The notes under the pieces were generated by a model. It was not told the origin of the DNA. It ran no database searches and was given only the letters and a program-made list of their open reading frames with translations. Shown piece by piece: positions 46,698 to 55,173 of a stretch of DNA of 64,000 bases (positions are counted from its first letter, which is position 1; every line of letters starts with the position of its first letter). Source of the DNA: VRUE01 sp963703175 (GTDB taxonomy: Bacteria; Actinomycetota; Thermoleophilia; Solirubrobacterales; 70-9); NCBI GenBank assembly GCA_963703175.1, contig OY969794.1, forward strand, positions 2,046,001 through 2,110,000, read 5' to 3'. Both the position numbers and the translations under genes were made by a program.

Positions 46698-46723
46698 AGT
46701 CGTACCTGAGAGTCGTACCTGAG
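46698..46723. repeat. Tandem 13-bp direct repeat just upstream of the DUF1802 gene
   Basis: AGTCGTACCTGAG occurs twice back-to-back (46698-46710 and 46711-46723), four bases upstream of the minus-strand ATG at 46694, in the leader or core promoter. The repeat could slip in replication or be a double binding site. The rest of 46724-46829 holds nothing recognisable. Confidence 0.6.
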
Positions 46724-46829
46724 AAGGTCTGTAAGTCTTTAACTGGGTGGTGGCGCCTTTGGACCCCTGTCCAGGCGAGAGCCCCGCCCAAGGCCGCGCA
46801 TTCTAGACGAGCCTGGCCGAATCGCCAAA

Positions 46830-48356
46830 TTAATGCTGTGTGTGATCCAACACTCGGCCGTTGCCGCCTCCGCCGGGCGTTTCGATCCGCAATATGTCGC
46901 CGGGTTGCAGGTCACCTTCGCTCTTGCTTGGCAACCGCTCGTCGTTGACGAAGTCGGCGCCCGTCTCTCCGTCTTGGCCTCCGTCGCGGCCATGTGGCCG
47001 ATGGCGTCGGCGCTCGCCGAGCAGCGTGTAGCGCATCGGCGCCAGGGCCTCGATCTCGCGCACGATTCCGTCGCCTCCGTGATGTGAGCCCCGGCCGCCG
47101 CTGCCGCGGCGAATGGCCAGCTCGCGTACACGTAGCGGGAACTCGGTCTCCAGCGCCTCGACCGGGGTGTTGAGCGTGTTTGACATGGCGACGTGGATCG
47201 CGCTTGGACCGTCGGCATCCGGGCAAGCACCTTGGCCACCGCCGAGGGTCTCGTAGTAGGTGAAGTCCTTGCCGGAGAGGGTCAGGTTGTTCATCGTCCC
47301 CTGGCCCTGGGCTGGTACAGGGCGGGCGCCCGCCAGCGCAGCGATCGTCAGGTCGGCGACACGGCTCGACGTCTCGACGTTGCCGGCGGCGACCGCGGCA
47401 GGAAAGCGGGCGTTGAGCAGGCAGCCCTCGGGGGCGATCACCTCGATCGGCCGGTAAGCCCCAGCGCAGGGTGGGGCGTCTGGGTCGGTTAGCACCCGTA
47501 CGGCGAAGAACGCCGCCGACTTAGTCACCGAGAGCGGGCAGTTGAGGTTGCCGTCGACCTGGGCGTCGGTACCGCTGAAGTCGAGGACGAGGCGGTCGCC
47601 GCGGATGCTTGCCTCGAGTCGCAGGGTGACGTCGCGGGGTTCGCCGTTCGCGTCGTCCTCGAGCAGGTCCTCGGCGGTGTAGATGCCGTCGGGTAGATCA
47701 GCGAGGGCGACTCGGGTACGCCGCTCGGCGTAGGCGAGGATCTCCTCCATGCCGGCGCGCATTTGCTCGAGGCCGTGGCGCTCGCCCAGCTCGCCCAGTC
47801 GCCGATTGCCGATCCGGTTGGCCGCGGCTTGAGCGCGCAGATCAGCCAGGCGTTGGCGCGGCGAGCGCAACTGCGCGGCGAGTCGCTCTAGCCCGCCCTC
47901 TTCAATGCGAGTGGGCGGGATCACCACGCCCTCTTCCTCAAGCACGCGCGAGCGTGCTGGCATCCCCGCCGGGCTGGGGCCGCCGATGTCGGCGTGGTGG
48001 GCGCGGCAGGCGGTAAAGCCAAGCAATCCGTCGGCGGCGAAGACTGGCGAGATCAGGGTCACGTCGGGCAGGTGGGTGCCACCGCGATAGGGGTCGTTGA
48101 GAATCCAGGCGTCTCCGGAACGGTGTTCCTCGTCTAGTACGGCGGCGACGGCGTCTGGCATCGAACCGAGATGGACGGGGATGTGCTCGGCCTGCATCAC
48201 CAATTCGCCGCGGGCATCGAAGAGCGCCGTCGAGCAATCGTGGCGCTCCTTGATATTTGCCGAGTAAGCGGAGCGGATCAGCGTCGCGCCCATCTCGCCA
48301 CAGGCAGCCCGTAGGCCGCCGATCATCACCTGCAGGCTGACCGGATCCAACGTCAT
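46830..48356 (-). CDS. hyuB: Hydantoinase B/oxoprolinase family protein
   Basis: 508 residues from the ATG at 48356, overlapping hyuA by four bases. DPVSLQVMIGGLRAACGEMG, SANIKERHDCSTALFDARGE, HIPVHLGSMPDAV and NDPYRGGTHLPDVTLISPVF are characteristic of HyuB. The C-terminal FPLRVRELAIRRGSGGRGSH and GDILRIETPGGGGNG complete it. With HyuA it forms an ATP-dependent hydrolase for cyclic imides or 5-oxoproline, or an acetone-carboxylase-like enzyme. Substrate cannot be told from sequence. Confidence 0.92.
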   Translation of the reverse strand: MTLDPVSLQVMIGGLRAACGEMGATLIRSAYSANIKERHDCSTALFDARGELVMQAEHIPVHLGSMPDAVAAVLDEEHRSGDAWILNDPYRGGTHLPDVTLISPVFAADGLLGFTACRAHHADIGGPSPAGMPARSRVLEEEGVVIPPTRIEEGGLERLAAQLRSPRQRLADLRAQAAANRIGNRRLGELGERHGLEQMRAGMEEILAYAERRTRVALADLPDGIYTAEDLLEDDANGEPRDVTLRLEASIRGDRLVLDFSGTDAQVDGNLNCPLSVTKSAAFFAVRVLTDPDAPPCAGAYRPIEVIAPEGCLLNARFPAAVAAGNVETSSRVADLTIAALAGARPVPAQGQGTMNNLTLSGKDFTYYETLGGGQGACPDADGPSAIHVAMSNTLNTPVEALETEFPLRVRELAIRRGSGGRGSHHGGDGIVREIEALAPMRYTLLGERRRHRPHGRDGGQDGETGADFVNDERLPSKSEGDLQPGDILRIETPGGGGNGRVLDHTQH

Positions 48357-50395
48357 CCCCCCCTCCCTGGGGACGTGCCGTCGCTTATGTACCCATAGTG
48401 GCCTCCCAGCGACGGCACGTCGGCGATGATCGTGCCGGCGTTGTCGACCTTGGTGCGCCAGCCCGGGGGGACGACGAAGGTCGCCTCGGGTAGTTCGAAG
48501 ACGAGGGGGCCCTCGGCGGCGTGCCCGGCCGGTGGCTCGCCGCGCAGGATTGGCGTCTCCACCCACCTGCCGGCGAAACGCACCTCGCGGCTGCTCTCGG
48601 CCGGGATCGACTTCGGCGCGGCGCTCAGCTGTGGCTGTGGGCTCGGCGCCACCATTGCCAGGCGGATGTGGACAAGTGCCACGTCGCCGTCAGGGTCGCG
48701 ATGCCCGTAACGCTCCTCGTGCAACTGCTCGAATCTGGCGACGAGATCCACGGGGTCCGGCTGCGCGGTGCCCGCGACCCCCAACTCGAAGGCCTGGCCG
48801 GCGTAGCGCATCTCGTAGATCACTTCGAGTCTGCAGTTACCCGCCTCATAGGCGGGAAAATGCAGACTCGACGCCAGCTCGTCGACCTCTGCGGCGATCC
48901 GCTCCGCGTCCAGGTCCTCGCCGCTCAGCATCACCGTGCGGGTGGTGTCGCGGCGTCGGTCGGAAGCGCAGAGGCCGAGCGCCGAGAGGACGCCGCCGGA
49001 GCGCGGGCAGAGGATGCGCTCGATGTCCAGCTCGGCGGCAATCGCCGCGGCGTGCATAGGGCCCGCACCGCCGAAGGGGAGTAGGGCGAAGCGACGCGGG
49101 TCGACCCCTCGCTCGACGGTCACCACGCGCAGTGCTCGCACCATCTCCTGGTTGGCCACCCGCACGATTCCCTCGGCGGTCTCAACTTGATCGAGACCTA
49201 TCGACTTGGCCAGCGTCGCGATCGCCGCGTTGGCGGCGTCGATGTCCAGCGTGACGTCGCCGGCCAGGGTCGAGTCCGCGGCGAGATTTCCCAGCACCAG
49301 ATTGGCGTCGGTGACGGTCGGCTCGGTCCCACCTCGTGCGTAGCAGGCGGGGCCCGGCTCGGCGCCCGCTGAACGTGGTCCGACTCGCAGCGCGCCACCC
49401 GGATCGCGCCAGCCGATCGAGCCGCCTCCGGCCCCGACCGTGTGCACATCGACCATCGGCAGCTGGATCGTGCGACCGCCGATCTGGCGCGAGTCGGTCC
49501 GTCTCACCTTGCCGTCCTCGACTACGCAGACGTCGCAGGAGGTGCCGCCCATGTCGAAGCCGAGCACGTTGCCGTCGCCGCTAATTTGGGCGAGAAGGCC
49601 AGCGCCGACCGCACCCCCGGCCGGGCCGGAGAGGACGCTCCAAGCGCCCGCTCGCGCTGCCTCCTCGGCGGCGACGACGCCGCCGGAGGACTGCATCACC
49701 AGCGGGCGCGGAAGGCCGGCGCTCAAAGCTGCGTCGCCGAGCCACCCCAGATAGCGGCCGAGCAGCGGCGAGAGGTAGGCGTCGATCGTCGTCGTCGAGC
49801 AGCGCTCGTACTCGCGGAAGCGAGGTAGGACTTCGTGTGAGGTCGAGACGTGGATATCGGGCAGTGCCTGGCGTAAGTGCTCGGCGATCGCACGCTCGTG
49901 CGCCGCGTCGAGGTAGGAGAAGAGCAGGCAGATCGCGACTGACTCGGCGCCGCTCGCGCGGACCAGCTCCGCCAGGCGCTGCGTCTCGCCCTCGGCGAGG
50001 GGTTCGACCTCACCCTCCGGGCCGGTCCGCTCGGCTGCCTCGAAGCGCAGCTCCGCGTCAACCAGTGGCGTCGGCTTGGGACTGCAGAGCCGGTAGAGAT
50101 CGGGGCGATCTTGACGGCCGATCTCGAGCAGGTCGGCGAAGCCCGCGGTTGCGATCAGCGCGGTGCGGGCACCTCTTTCCTCGAGTAGCGCGTTGGTACC
50201 GACCGTCATCCCATGGGCGAAGGACTCAACCGCCGCGGGCTCGGCTCCCGCACGCCGCAAAACCTCCTCAACCACATCAATTACGGCGACCGACTGGTCC
50301 CGCGGGGTAGTCGGCAGCTTCGCGGTGTGGACCGTCTCGCCGTCAAAGAGGACGGCGTCGGTGAAGGTCCCGCCTACGTCGACTCCGAGCAGCAC
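48353..50395 (-). CDS. hyuA: Hydantoinase A/oxoprolinase family protein
   Basis: 680 residues from a GTG. ASKHA nucleotide-binding motif LLGVDVGGTFTDAVLFDGE, FAHGMTVGTNALLEERGART, PLVMQSSGGVVAAEEAARAG, VDVHTVGAGGGSIGWRD and GPRSAGAEPGPACYARGG are all present. It supplies the ATPase half for HyuB. The two form a minimal operon starting 18 bases after the nadB stop on the same strand. No gamma subunit or transporter is visible. Confidence 0.94.
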   Translation of the reverse strand: MLLGVDVGGTFTDAVLFDGETVHTAKLPTTPRDQSVAVIDVVEEVLRRAGAEPAAVESFAHGMTVGTNALLEERGARTALIATAGFADLLEIGRQDRPDLYRLCSPKPTPLVDAELRFEAAERTGPEGEVEPLAEGETQRLAELVRASGAESVAICLLFSYLDAAHERAIAEHLRQALPDIHVSTSHEVLPRFREYERCSTTTIDAYLSPLLGRYLGWLGDAALSAGLPRPLVMQSSGGVVAAEEAARAGAWSVLSGPAGGAVGAGLLAQISGDGNVLGFDMGGTSCDVCVVEDGKVRRTDSRQIGGRTIQLPMVDVHTVGAGGGSIGWRDPGGALRVGPRSAGAEPGPACYARGGTEPTVTDANLVLGNLAADSTLAGDVTLDIDAANAAIATLAKSIGLDQVETAEGIVRVANQEMVRALRVVTVERGVDPRRFALLPFGGAGPMHAAAIAAELDIERILCPRSGGVLSALGLCASDRRRDTTRTVMLSGEDLDAERIAAEVDELASSLHFPAYEAGNCRLEVIYEMRYAGQAFELGVAGTAQPDPVDLVARFEQLHEERYGHRDPDGDVALVHIRLAMVAPSPQPQLSAAPKSIPAESSREVRFAGRWVETPILRGEPPAGHAAEGPLVFELPEATFVVPPGWRTKVDNAGTIIADVPSLGGHYGYISDGTSPGRGG

Positions 50396-50412
50396 AGCTT
50401 GAAGCTAACGCC

Positions 50413-51906
50413 TCAGTGCCACTCCTCGTGGCGAGTCTCGCCGTCCGGGCCGAGGACGATGTGAATGCCGTCGAGCTCTGGGTCGATGCTGGGGAAGTCG
50501 GCGCGCAGGTGGCCGCCGCGAGACTCCGCTCGCTCCAGAGCGCAGGTTGCGATCGCAGCGGCGAGAGGGTAGGGGTCGCGGCGAAGGTCGCGCAGCTGGT
50601 CAGCCCGGCGCATCGGTCCGGCGAGCTTCCAGACGGCATCGCGAGTTGACTCGGTTGGAGGTTGGAAGCGCCATTCGGGAGGCGACGGTCGGCTGCTCGC
50701 CGGCTCCTCCTCCAGCGCGGCCCGAGCGGCGCGGCCGCCAAAGACGAAGCACTCGCTGAGCGAGTTCGAGGCGAGTCGATTGGCACCGTGAAGGCCGGTG
50801 CAGGAGCACTCGCCGACTGCGAAGAGGCCGGCCAGTGAAGAGCGGCCGTCGAGGTCCACTGCGACGCCACCCATCGTGTAATGGGCTGCCGGAGCAACCG
50901 GGACCGGCTCGGAGTGGGGGTCGAGTCCCGCGTCCTGCAGCGATTGGAAGATGTTGGGGAAGCGGGCGGGGTCGAGCTCGCGCAGGTCGAGGCGCACACT
51001 GCCGCCGCCGTCGGTTGCCATCCGTTCGAGGATCGCCGCGGTAACCGCGTCGCGGGGCGCCAGCTCATCGGTAAAACGGTGGCCTGAGGCATCGAGCAGG
51101 GGCGCGCCCTCGCCGCGCACCGCCTCGGTTATCAACTGGCCGTCGAAGCGGCTCCCGGGTAGCGCCAACGCCGTCGGGTGGAACTGGCAGAACTCGAGGT
51201 CGGCCAGCTCAGCGCCCGCGGCGTGGGCCATGACTGCGCCGGCGCCGATCGCCCCGCGCGGATTGCTCGTGCGGCGCCAAAGGGCTGCAGCGCCGCCCGT
51301 CGCAACCACGGTTGCCGCCGCGGCGATCGGCGCGGCGTCGGCCAGTAGTCCATGGCAGCGCTCGCCGTCACTCCACAGAGCCAGAGCCGAAGTTCGCTCA
51401 CGGACAGCTATTCGCGGCTCGGCGGCGACCATTGCGGCAAGCTTTGCGGTCAGCTCGTGGCCGGTCTGGCTGCCGCCGGCGTGGACGATGCGACGGTGCG
51501 CGTGGCCGCCCTCAAGCCCAAGCGCTAGCTTGCCGTCGCCGTCGAGGTCGAACGCAAGCCCACGCTCGCGCAGGTCGCGAACCGCATCCGGGGCCTCCTC
51601 AACCAGCGTCTGCACTGCCGAGGGACGGCAGAGGCCGCGGCCGGCGGCGATCGTGTCGGCGGCGTGCTGAGCCGGCGAGTCGCCGGGTTCGAGGGCAGCA
51701 GCGAGGCCGCCCTGGGCCCAGAAGCTGGCGCTTTGGGATAGCGGCGTACGGGAGACCACGCAGACGGTTGCGCCCTGCTCCGCTGCGCGCAGCGCCGTCC
51801 AGAGTCCAGCAGCCCCGCCGCCAACGATGGCGACGTCGCACTCGGCTCCTTCCGTTATCGGCCTGCCGCCTCTCGCCTGATCGCCTCGACCTGGCCGCGT
51901 AGCCAC
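50413..51906 (-). CDS. nadB: L-aspartate oxidase
   Basis: 497 residues from a GTG. FAD-binding AIVGGGAAGLWTALRAAEQG, SASFWAQGGLAAALEPGDSP, and the active-site region LEFCQFHPTALALPGSRFDG. HYTMGGVAVDLDGRSSLAGL and GLHGANRLASNSLSECFVFG match NadB. It oxidises aspartate to iminoaspartate for NAD synthesis. nadA and nadC are not beside it in this window. The start lies inside the 3' end of the coiled-coil gene (52-base overlap), so the exact start is uncertain. Confidence 0.92.
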   Translation of the reverse strand: MATRPGRGDQARGGRPITEGAECDVAIVGGGAAGLWTALRAAEQGATVCVVSRTPLSQSASFWAQGGLAAALEPGDSPAQHAADTIAAGRGLCRPSAVQTLVEEAPDAVRDLRERGLAFDLDGDGKLALGLEGGHAHRRIVHAGGSQTGHELTAKLAAMVAAEPRIAVRERTSALALWSDGERCHGLLADAAPIAAAATVVATGGAAALWRRTSNPRGAIGAGAVMAHAAGAELADLEFCQFHPTALALPGSRFDGQLITEAVRGEGAPLLDASGHRFTDELAPRDAVTAAILERMATDGGGSVRLDLRELDPARFPNIFQSLQDAGLDPHSEPVPVAPAAHYTMGGVAVDLDGRSSLAGLFAVGECSCTGLHGANRLASNSLSECFVFGGRAARAALEEEPASSRPSPPEWRFQPPTESTRDAVWKLAGPMRRADQLRDLRRDPYPLAAAIATCALERAESRGGHLRADFPSIDPELDGIHIVLGPDGETRHEEWH

Positions 51907-52295
51907 GCGGCGGCGGCTTCGCGAGCACGGGTCTCGGCGTCGGCACTGGTACCGCTGACGGTGGGGGCTTGGCGCTGCGCCTCATCAACCCGGCGCTCTG
52001 CCGCTTCGGCCTGCGCCTCGATCTCGGCCAGGCGGCTCTCGGCGGCTGCGATAGCCCGCTCTTTGGACTGACGCTCGCGCGTCAGCTCATCGGCGTGCTG
52101 ACGGCGCAGCCGCTCAAGTGCTTCCGCCTGCTCCTGTCGCTCTTTCTCCAGGTCGGCTTCAAGCGCCTGGATCTCAGCTGTCGCCCGCTCTTCGGCAGCA
52201 GCAGCAGCCTCTGCCGCCTCTCGAAGACGGCGTTCGGCCGCTTCGACCTGCACGCCAAGGTCCTTGCTGTCGGGCTCGCGTCGTTCCTCGCTCAT
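51855..52295 (-). CDS. Coiled-coil protein, 146 aa
   Basis: From the ATG at 52295 (MSEERREPDSKDLG). Nearly the whole protein is an Ala/Glu/Arg heptad-rich helix (VEAAERRLREAAEAAAAAEE, LEKERQEQAEALERLRRQHA), ending in a short WLRGQVEAIRREAAGR tail. There is no membrane segment or enzyme motif. Possibly structural or a scaffold; codon-biased Ala/Glu repeats make homology hard to judge. It lies between the glycosyltransferase and nadB genes on the same strand. Confidence 0.6.
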   Translation of the reverse strand: MSEERREPDSKDLGVQVEAAERRLREAAEAAAAAEERATAEIQALEADLEKERQEQAEALERLRRQHADELTRERQSKERAIAAAESRLAEIEAQAEAAERRVDEAQRQAPTVSGTSADAETRAREAAAAWLRGQVEAIRREAAGR

Positions 52296-52309
52296 CCCGA
52301 ACCAATCTA

Positions 52310-53263
52310 TTACGTGGAGGGTTGATCTTGGTCGAGCACGTCGTGGTAGGCGGCAATCGTTCGTTCCGCCATCCGAGTTGCCGATAGCGAGGCCGCCCGT
52401 GCGGCTCCGTCGATCCGCGGATCGGGAGCGGCCAGGTGGGGACACAAGGCCTCACACCAGGTCGCCAGATCGAACGGGGCGCAGACCGTGCCGGTTATCC
52501 CTGCGAGCGCAAATGGGGCGACTCCGACCGGGGTGGAGAGCACGGGAACCTCGCAGGCGAGCGCCTCGACGCAGGCCAGGCCAAAACCCTCGTAGTCAGA
52601 GGTGACGAGGACGGCGTTGGCTGCGTTGACCCAGAGGGGCATCTGGTCGGGCTCGATCGAGCCGCCGGTGAGCAACTCGGCCCCGCTTGCGGCAGCCACT
52701 TCGGCCGCGCGGTCAGCTCGCTTCTCGGGGCGGTCAGGATTGGCCGGGAAGAAGAGGTAGCGCCCATCTGGGTTGAGCCCTAGCTCTCGACGAGCCTCGG
52801 CCCGGGGTAGCGGCCGAAAGCGGCTGAGATCGGGACCACACGGCAGGACGGCCGAGCCCGGTACGGGGGGGAGGCCGGGCCGGTCGTCTTCGGGGCCAAA
52901 GAGCGCTAGCGAGACGGCAGCGACGAGGTCGGCGCGCCAAGCAAGGCGTCGTGAGAGTGGGCCGACGACTGGGTGGCGGACGTCGGTGCCGTGGAAGCTA
53001 ACCACCAGCGGTCGGGCGCCAGCGAGCAGCGCGGACCAAGCCGTCAATCCGTAGTGGACGTGAACGAGGTCGAAGGATTCGTGCCGCAGTAACCGCCTCA
53101 GCCGTAGAGCGGCGGGGATGTAGTGGCTGGAGCCACGGGGGAAGCTGAACACGTCCACGTCGACGCCGAGACGACGGATCTCCTCGACTTGATCGCGCAC
53201 CCAGCGACCCCGCTGGGGCGCCGTGGCGTCCGGGACGAAGTTAGTGACGACGAGCACCCGCAT
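52310..53263 (-). CDS. GT4-type glycosyltransferase
   Basis: 317 residues from the ATG at 53263; the open frame upstream to 53473 looks non-coding. GT-B fold: MRVLVVTNFVPDATAPQRGR at the N-terminus, LVHVHYGLTAWSALLAGARP, SFHGTDVRHP, and a donor-binding segment VLVTSDYEGFGLACVEALAC with the family EGFGLxxxE acids. It would transfer a sugar from a nucleotide donor; acceptor unknown. Rather short for GT4. A 14-base gap separates it from the coiled-coil gene. Confidence 0.88.
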   Translation of the reverse strand: MRVLVVTNFVPDATAPQRGRWVRDQVEEIRRLGVDVDVFSFPRGSSHYIPAALRLRRLLRHESFDLVHVHYGLTAWSALLAGARPLVVSFHGTDVRHPVVGPLSRRLAWRADLVAAVSLALFGPEDDRPGLPPVPGSAVLPCGPDLSRFRPLPRAEARRELGLNPDGRYLFFPANPDRPEKRADRAAEVAAASGAELLTGGSIEPDQMPLWVNAANAVLVTSDYEGFGLACVEALACEVPVLSTPVGVAPFALAGITGTVCAPFDLATWCEALCPHLAAPDPRIDGAARAASLSATRMAERTIAAYHDVLDQDQPST

Positions 53264-53406
53264 CGGCCGCTGAGCGTAACCGCAGCCGGGGCGGCGGCCA
53301 CTTGTTCGCGACTTTTGACATTTCGGCCGCAGAGTTGGCCCATTTACGTCTAGATCCGTTACTCGAAGCCTTGCAGCATCGGGGCAAATCCAAAGAGGAG
53401 GCTTCG

Positions 53407-53655
53407 ATGGCTTACATGTTGATGGGTTTCGCGCAGGCGGCGATCGAGCGGCGGGTGCGGATGATTCGGGCACTTGCCGGGAGCGAGCGTGGACAGGGCA
53501 CGGTCGAGTACGTCGGCCTGATCCTGCTGGTCTCGTTGCTGATGGTTGGCATGGTCGCTGCGATGAAGGGCTATTCCGGCAAGCAGGGCATGGAGTTGGC
53601 TGACGTGATCGTCAACAAGATCAAGGAGGCGGTCGACAAGGTGGCGTTCAAGTGA
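53407..53655 (+). CDS. Flp/Tad-like pilin, single gene
   Basis: 82 residues with GAGGAGG before the ATG. GSERGQGTVEYVGLILLVS fits the Flp prepilin signature: cleavage after Gly places Glu at mature position 5, followed by a hydrophobic helix (LILLVSLLMVGMVAAM). The leader peptide is long (~30 residues) and basic. The mature tail contains KIKEAVDKVAF. No Tad ATPase, platform or prepilin peptidase gene is nearby, so export must use machinery encoded elsewhere. Confidence 0.75.
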   Translation: MAYMLMGFAQAAIERRVRMIRALAGSERGQGTVEYVGLILLVSLLMVGMVAAMKGYSGKQGMELADVIVNKIKEAVDKVAFK

Positions 53656-53765
53656 GGCTGGGGGAGGGGCGGCTCGCGACGCGGGCCGCCCCGCTCGCGC
53701 CGCCCGTCGCTCTGCCACTGGATCCCCGGACGCTTGTCGATGCGAAGACGACCGGCTCACAGCTT

Positions 53766-53782
53766 ATGCTGTATTCCAGCAT
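53766..53782. promoter_or_regulatory. Palindromic operator overlapping the antitoxin start codon
   Basis: ATGCTG-TATTC-CAGCAT is a perfect dyad. TATGCT inside its left arm can serve as a -10, and the right arm runs into the ATG at 53781. Antitoxins of this type commonly repress their own promoter through such a site. Confidence 0.5.
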
Positions 53783-54017
53783 GAAGCATCGAACCCAGCT
53801 ATATCTCGACGAGGGCCAGTACCGCTGGCTGCAGCAGCGGGCAGGCAAGTCCGGCAGCATCGCCGCCGCGGTGCGCGAGCTGATCGATGCCGAGCGCACT
53901 CGGCGGTCGGGTTCCAGCGTCGATCCGCTGCTTCGCTTCCTCGTCGACGAGCCCCCCGCTCAGGGCCGCGAGGGAACCAGCGTGACCACGCTCGACCGCG
54001 ATCTCTACGGATCATGA
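53781..54017 (+). CDS. CopG/VapB-like antitoxin
   Basis: 78 residues from the ATG at 53781 (MKHRTQLYLDEGQYRWLQQR). The N-terminal beta-strand and AGKSGSIAAAVRELIDAERT form a ribbon-helix-helix. The C-terminal half, with LLRFLVDEPPAQGREG, is the toxin-binding part. The reading frame is open upstream to 53652, but the promoter palindrome and family alignment favour this start. It overlaps the toxin gene by four bases (ATGA). Confidence 0.82.
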   Translation: MKHRTQLYLDEGQYRWLQQRAGKSGSIAAAVRELIDAERTRRSGSSVDPLLRFLVDEPPAQGREGTSVTTLDRDLYGS

Positions 54018-54460
54018 GGTCGGTCTTTATCGACACCAGCGCTTTCGTCGCGCTGCGCAACGAGTCCGAGGCCGAGCACGAGCGAGCACGGGCGACGCTG
54101 TCGAGTCTGCTCAAGGATGGTGCGATGCTCTTCACCTCCAACTATGTAGTCGCCGAGACCTACACCGCGTTGCTGGTCAGGGTCGGTCGGGACGAGGCAA
54201 TTGAGTGGGGGCGGCGCTTCCGGGCCGGCGAGGCGATCGAGCTGGTGCGCCTGGAGTCGGACGTGGAGGACGAGGCCTGGGAGATCCTTGAGCGCCATGG
54301 CGACAAGCGCTGGAGCTACGTCGACGCAACCTCCTTTGCCCTGATCGAGCGCGACGGAGGTGGCGAGGCGTTCGCCTTCGAACGCCCACTTCTCTCAGTG
54401 CGGCCTGCGCGTCCTCCCGGAGCCGTGACAGACTCGCGGACATATGCCAGCTTCGCGTAG
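54014..54460 (+). CDS. VapC-type PIN-domain toxin with frameshifted C-terminus
   Basis: PIN residues are visible: MRSVFIDTSAFVALRNESEA (Asp7), FTSNYVVAETYTALL (Glu ~50), WSYVDATSFALIERDGG (Asp ~104). After EAFAFER the sequence becomes a Pro/Arg-rich tail that runs to 54460, past the next gene's start. Removing one C from the CCC at 54385-54387 gives HFSQCGLRVLPEP and a stop at 54425-54427, exactly the normal VapC ending. So the gene is either naturally frameshifted or carries a sequencing error. Since the core is intact, activity may persist. Confidence 0.8.
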   Translation: MRSVFIDTSAFVALRNESEAEHERARATLSSLLKDGAMLFTSNYVVAETYTALLVRVGRDEAIEWGRRFRAGEAIELVRLESDVEDEAWEILERHGDKRWSYVDATSFALIERDGGGEAFAFERPLLSVRPARPPGAVTDSRTYASFA

Positions 54461-55169
54461 CTACGACAGGGCGCCGGCCGACATCCGGCCGGTCGAAATC
54501 GACCCTGGTTTCGTCGCGTCAGCCGACGGATCGGCGCTGATCTCGATCGGCAAAACGCGGGTGATCTGCACCGCGTCGGTCAACGAGTCGGTGCCAAAGT
54601 GGATGGGAGGACGCGGCAAAGGCTGGGTCACCGCCGAGTACTCGATGCTGCCCGCCTCGACCGGTGATCGCAAGGCGCGTGACATATCGCGTGGAAAGCA
54701 GGACGGCCGCGGGGTCGAGATCCAACGCTTGATCGGGCGTTCGCTGCGAGTGGTGGTCGACTTCAGGGCGCTGGGTGAACGCAGCGTTTATGTCGACTGC
54801 GACGTGCTCGAAGCCGATGGTGGTACCCGCTGCGCGGCGATTACGGGTGGCTATGTGGCGCTGCGATTGGCCCTGCAGAAGCTAGTCGACGCGAACAAGA
54901 TCGAGACGATGCCGTTGACTGGGTCGATTGCGGCAGTCAGCGTCGGCATGGTCTCCGGCCGGGCGCTCTGCGATCTCGACTACGGCGAGGATTCCAACGC
55001 CGAAGTCGACGCCAACGTGGTGATGACCGGCGACGGCGGCCTGGTCGAGGTGCAGGCGACGGCGGAGCGGACGCCGCTCTCCCGTGCCTCGCTCGACGAG
55101 TTGCTCGGTCTCGCCGAGATGGGCATCTCCCGGTTGCGCCAGGTACAGGAGCGGGCAACCGGCACTTGA
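54444..55169 (+). CDS. rph: Ribonuclease PH
   Basis: 241 residues. Phosphorolytic 3' exoribonuclease that trims tRNA ends. SALISIGKTRVICTASVNES, VTAEYSMLPASTGDRKARDI, QRLIGRSLRVVVDFRALGER and AITGGYVALRLALQKL are highly characteristic. Full length. The start lies in the tail of the frameshifted toxin ORF, and rdgB follows four bases after the stop, the usual rph-rdgB pairing. Confidence 0.97.
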   Translation: MPASRSYDRAPADIRPVEIDPGFVASADGSALISIGKTRVICTASVNESVPKWMGGRGKGWVTAEYSMLPASTGDRKARDISRGKQDGRGVEIQRLIGRSLRVVVDFRALGERSVYVDCDVLEADGGTRCAAITGGYVALRLALQKLVDANKIETMPLTGSIAAVSVGMVSGRALCDLDYGEDSNAEVDANVVMTGDGGLVEVQATAERTPLSRASLDELLGLAEMGISRLRQVQERATGT

Positions 55170-55173
55170 TCCC

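Noticed and set aside
46531..46791. 86-residue minus-strand ORF overlapping the DUF1802 start
   Set aside because: It runs through the promoter repeats and into the DUF1802 coding region in another frame; no domain.
53315..53320. TTGACA upstream of the pilin gene as a promoter
   Set aside because: No acceptable -10 hexamer at 16-19 bases; left unannotated.
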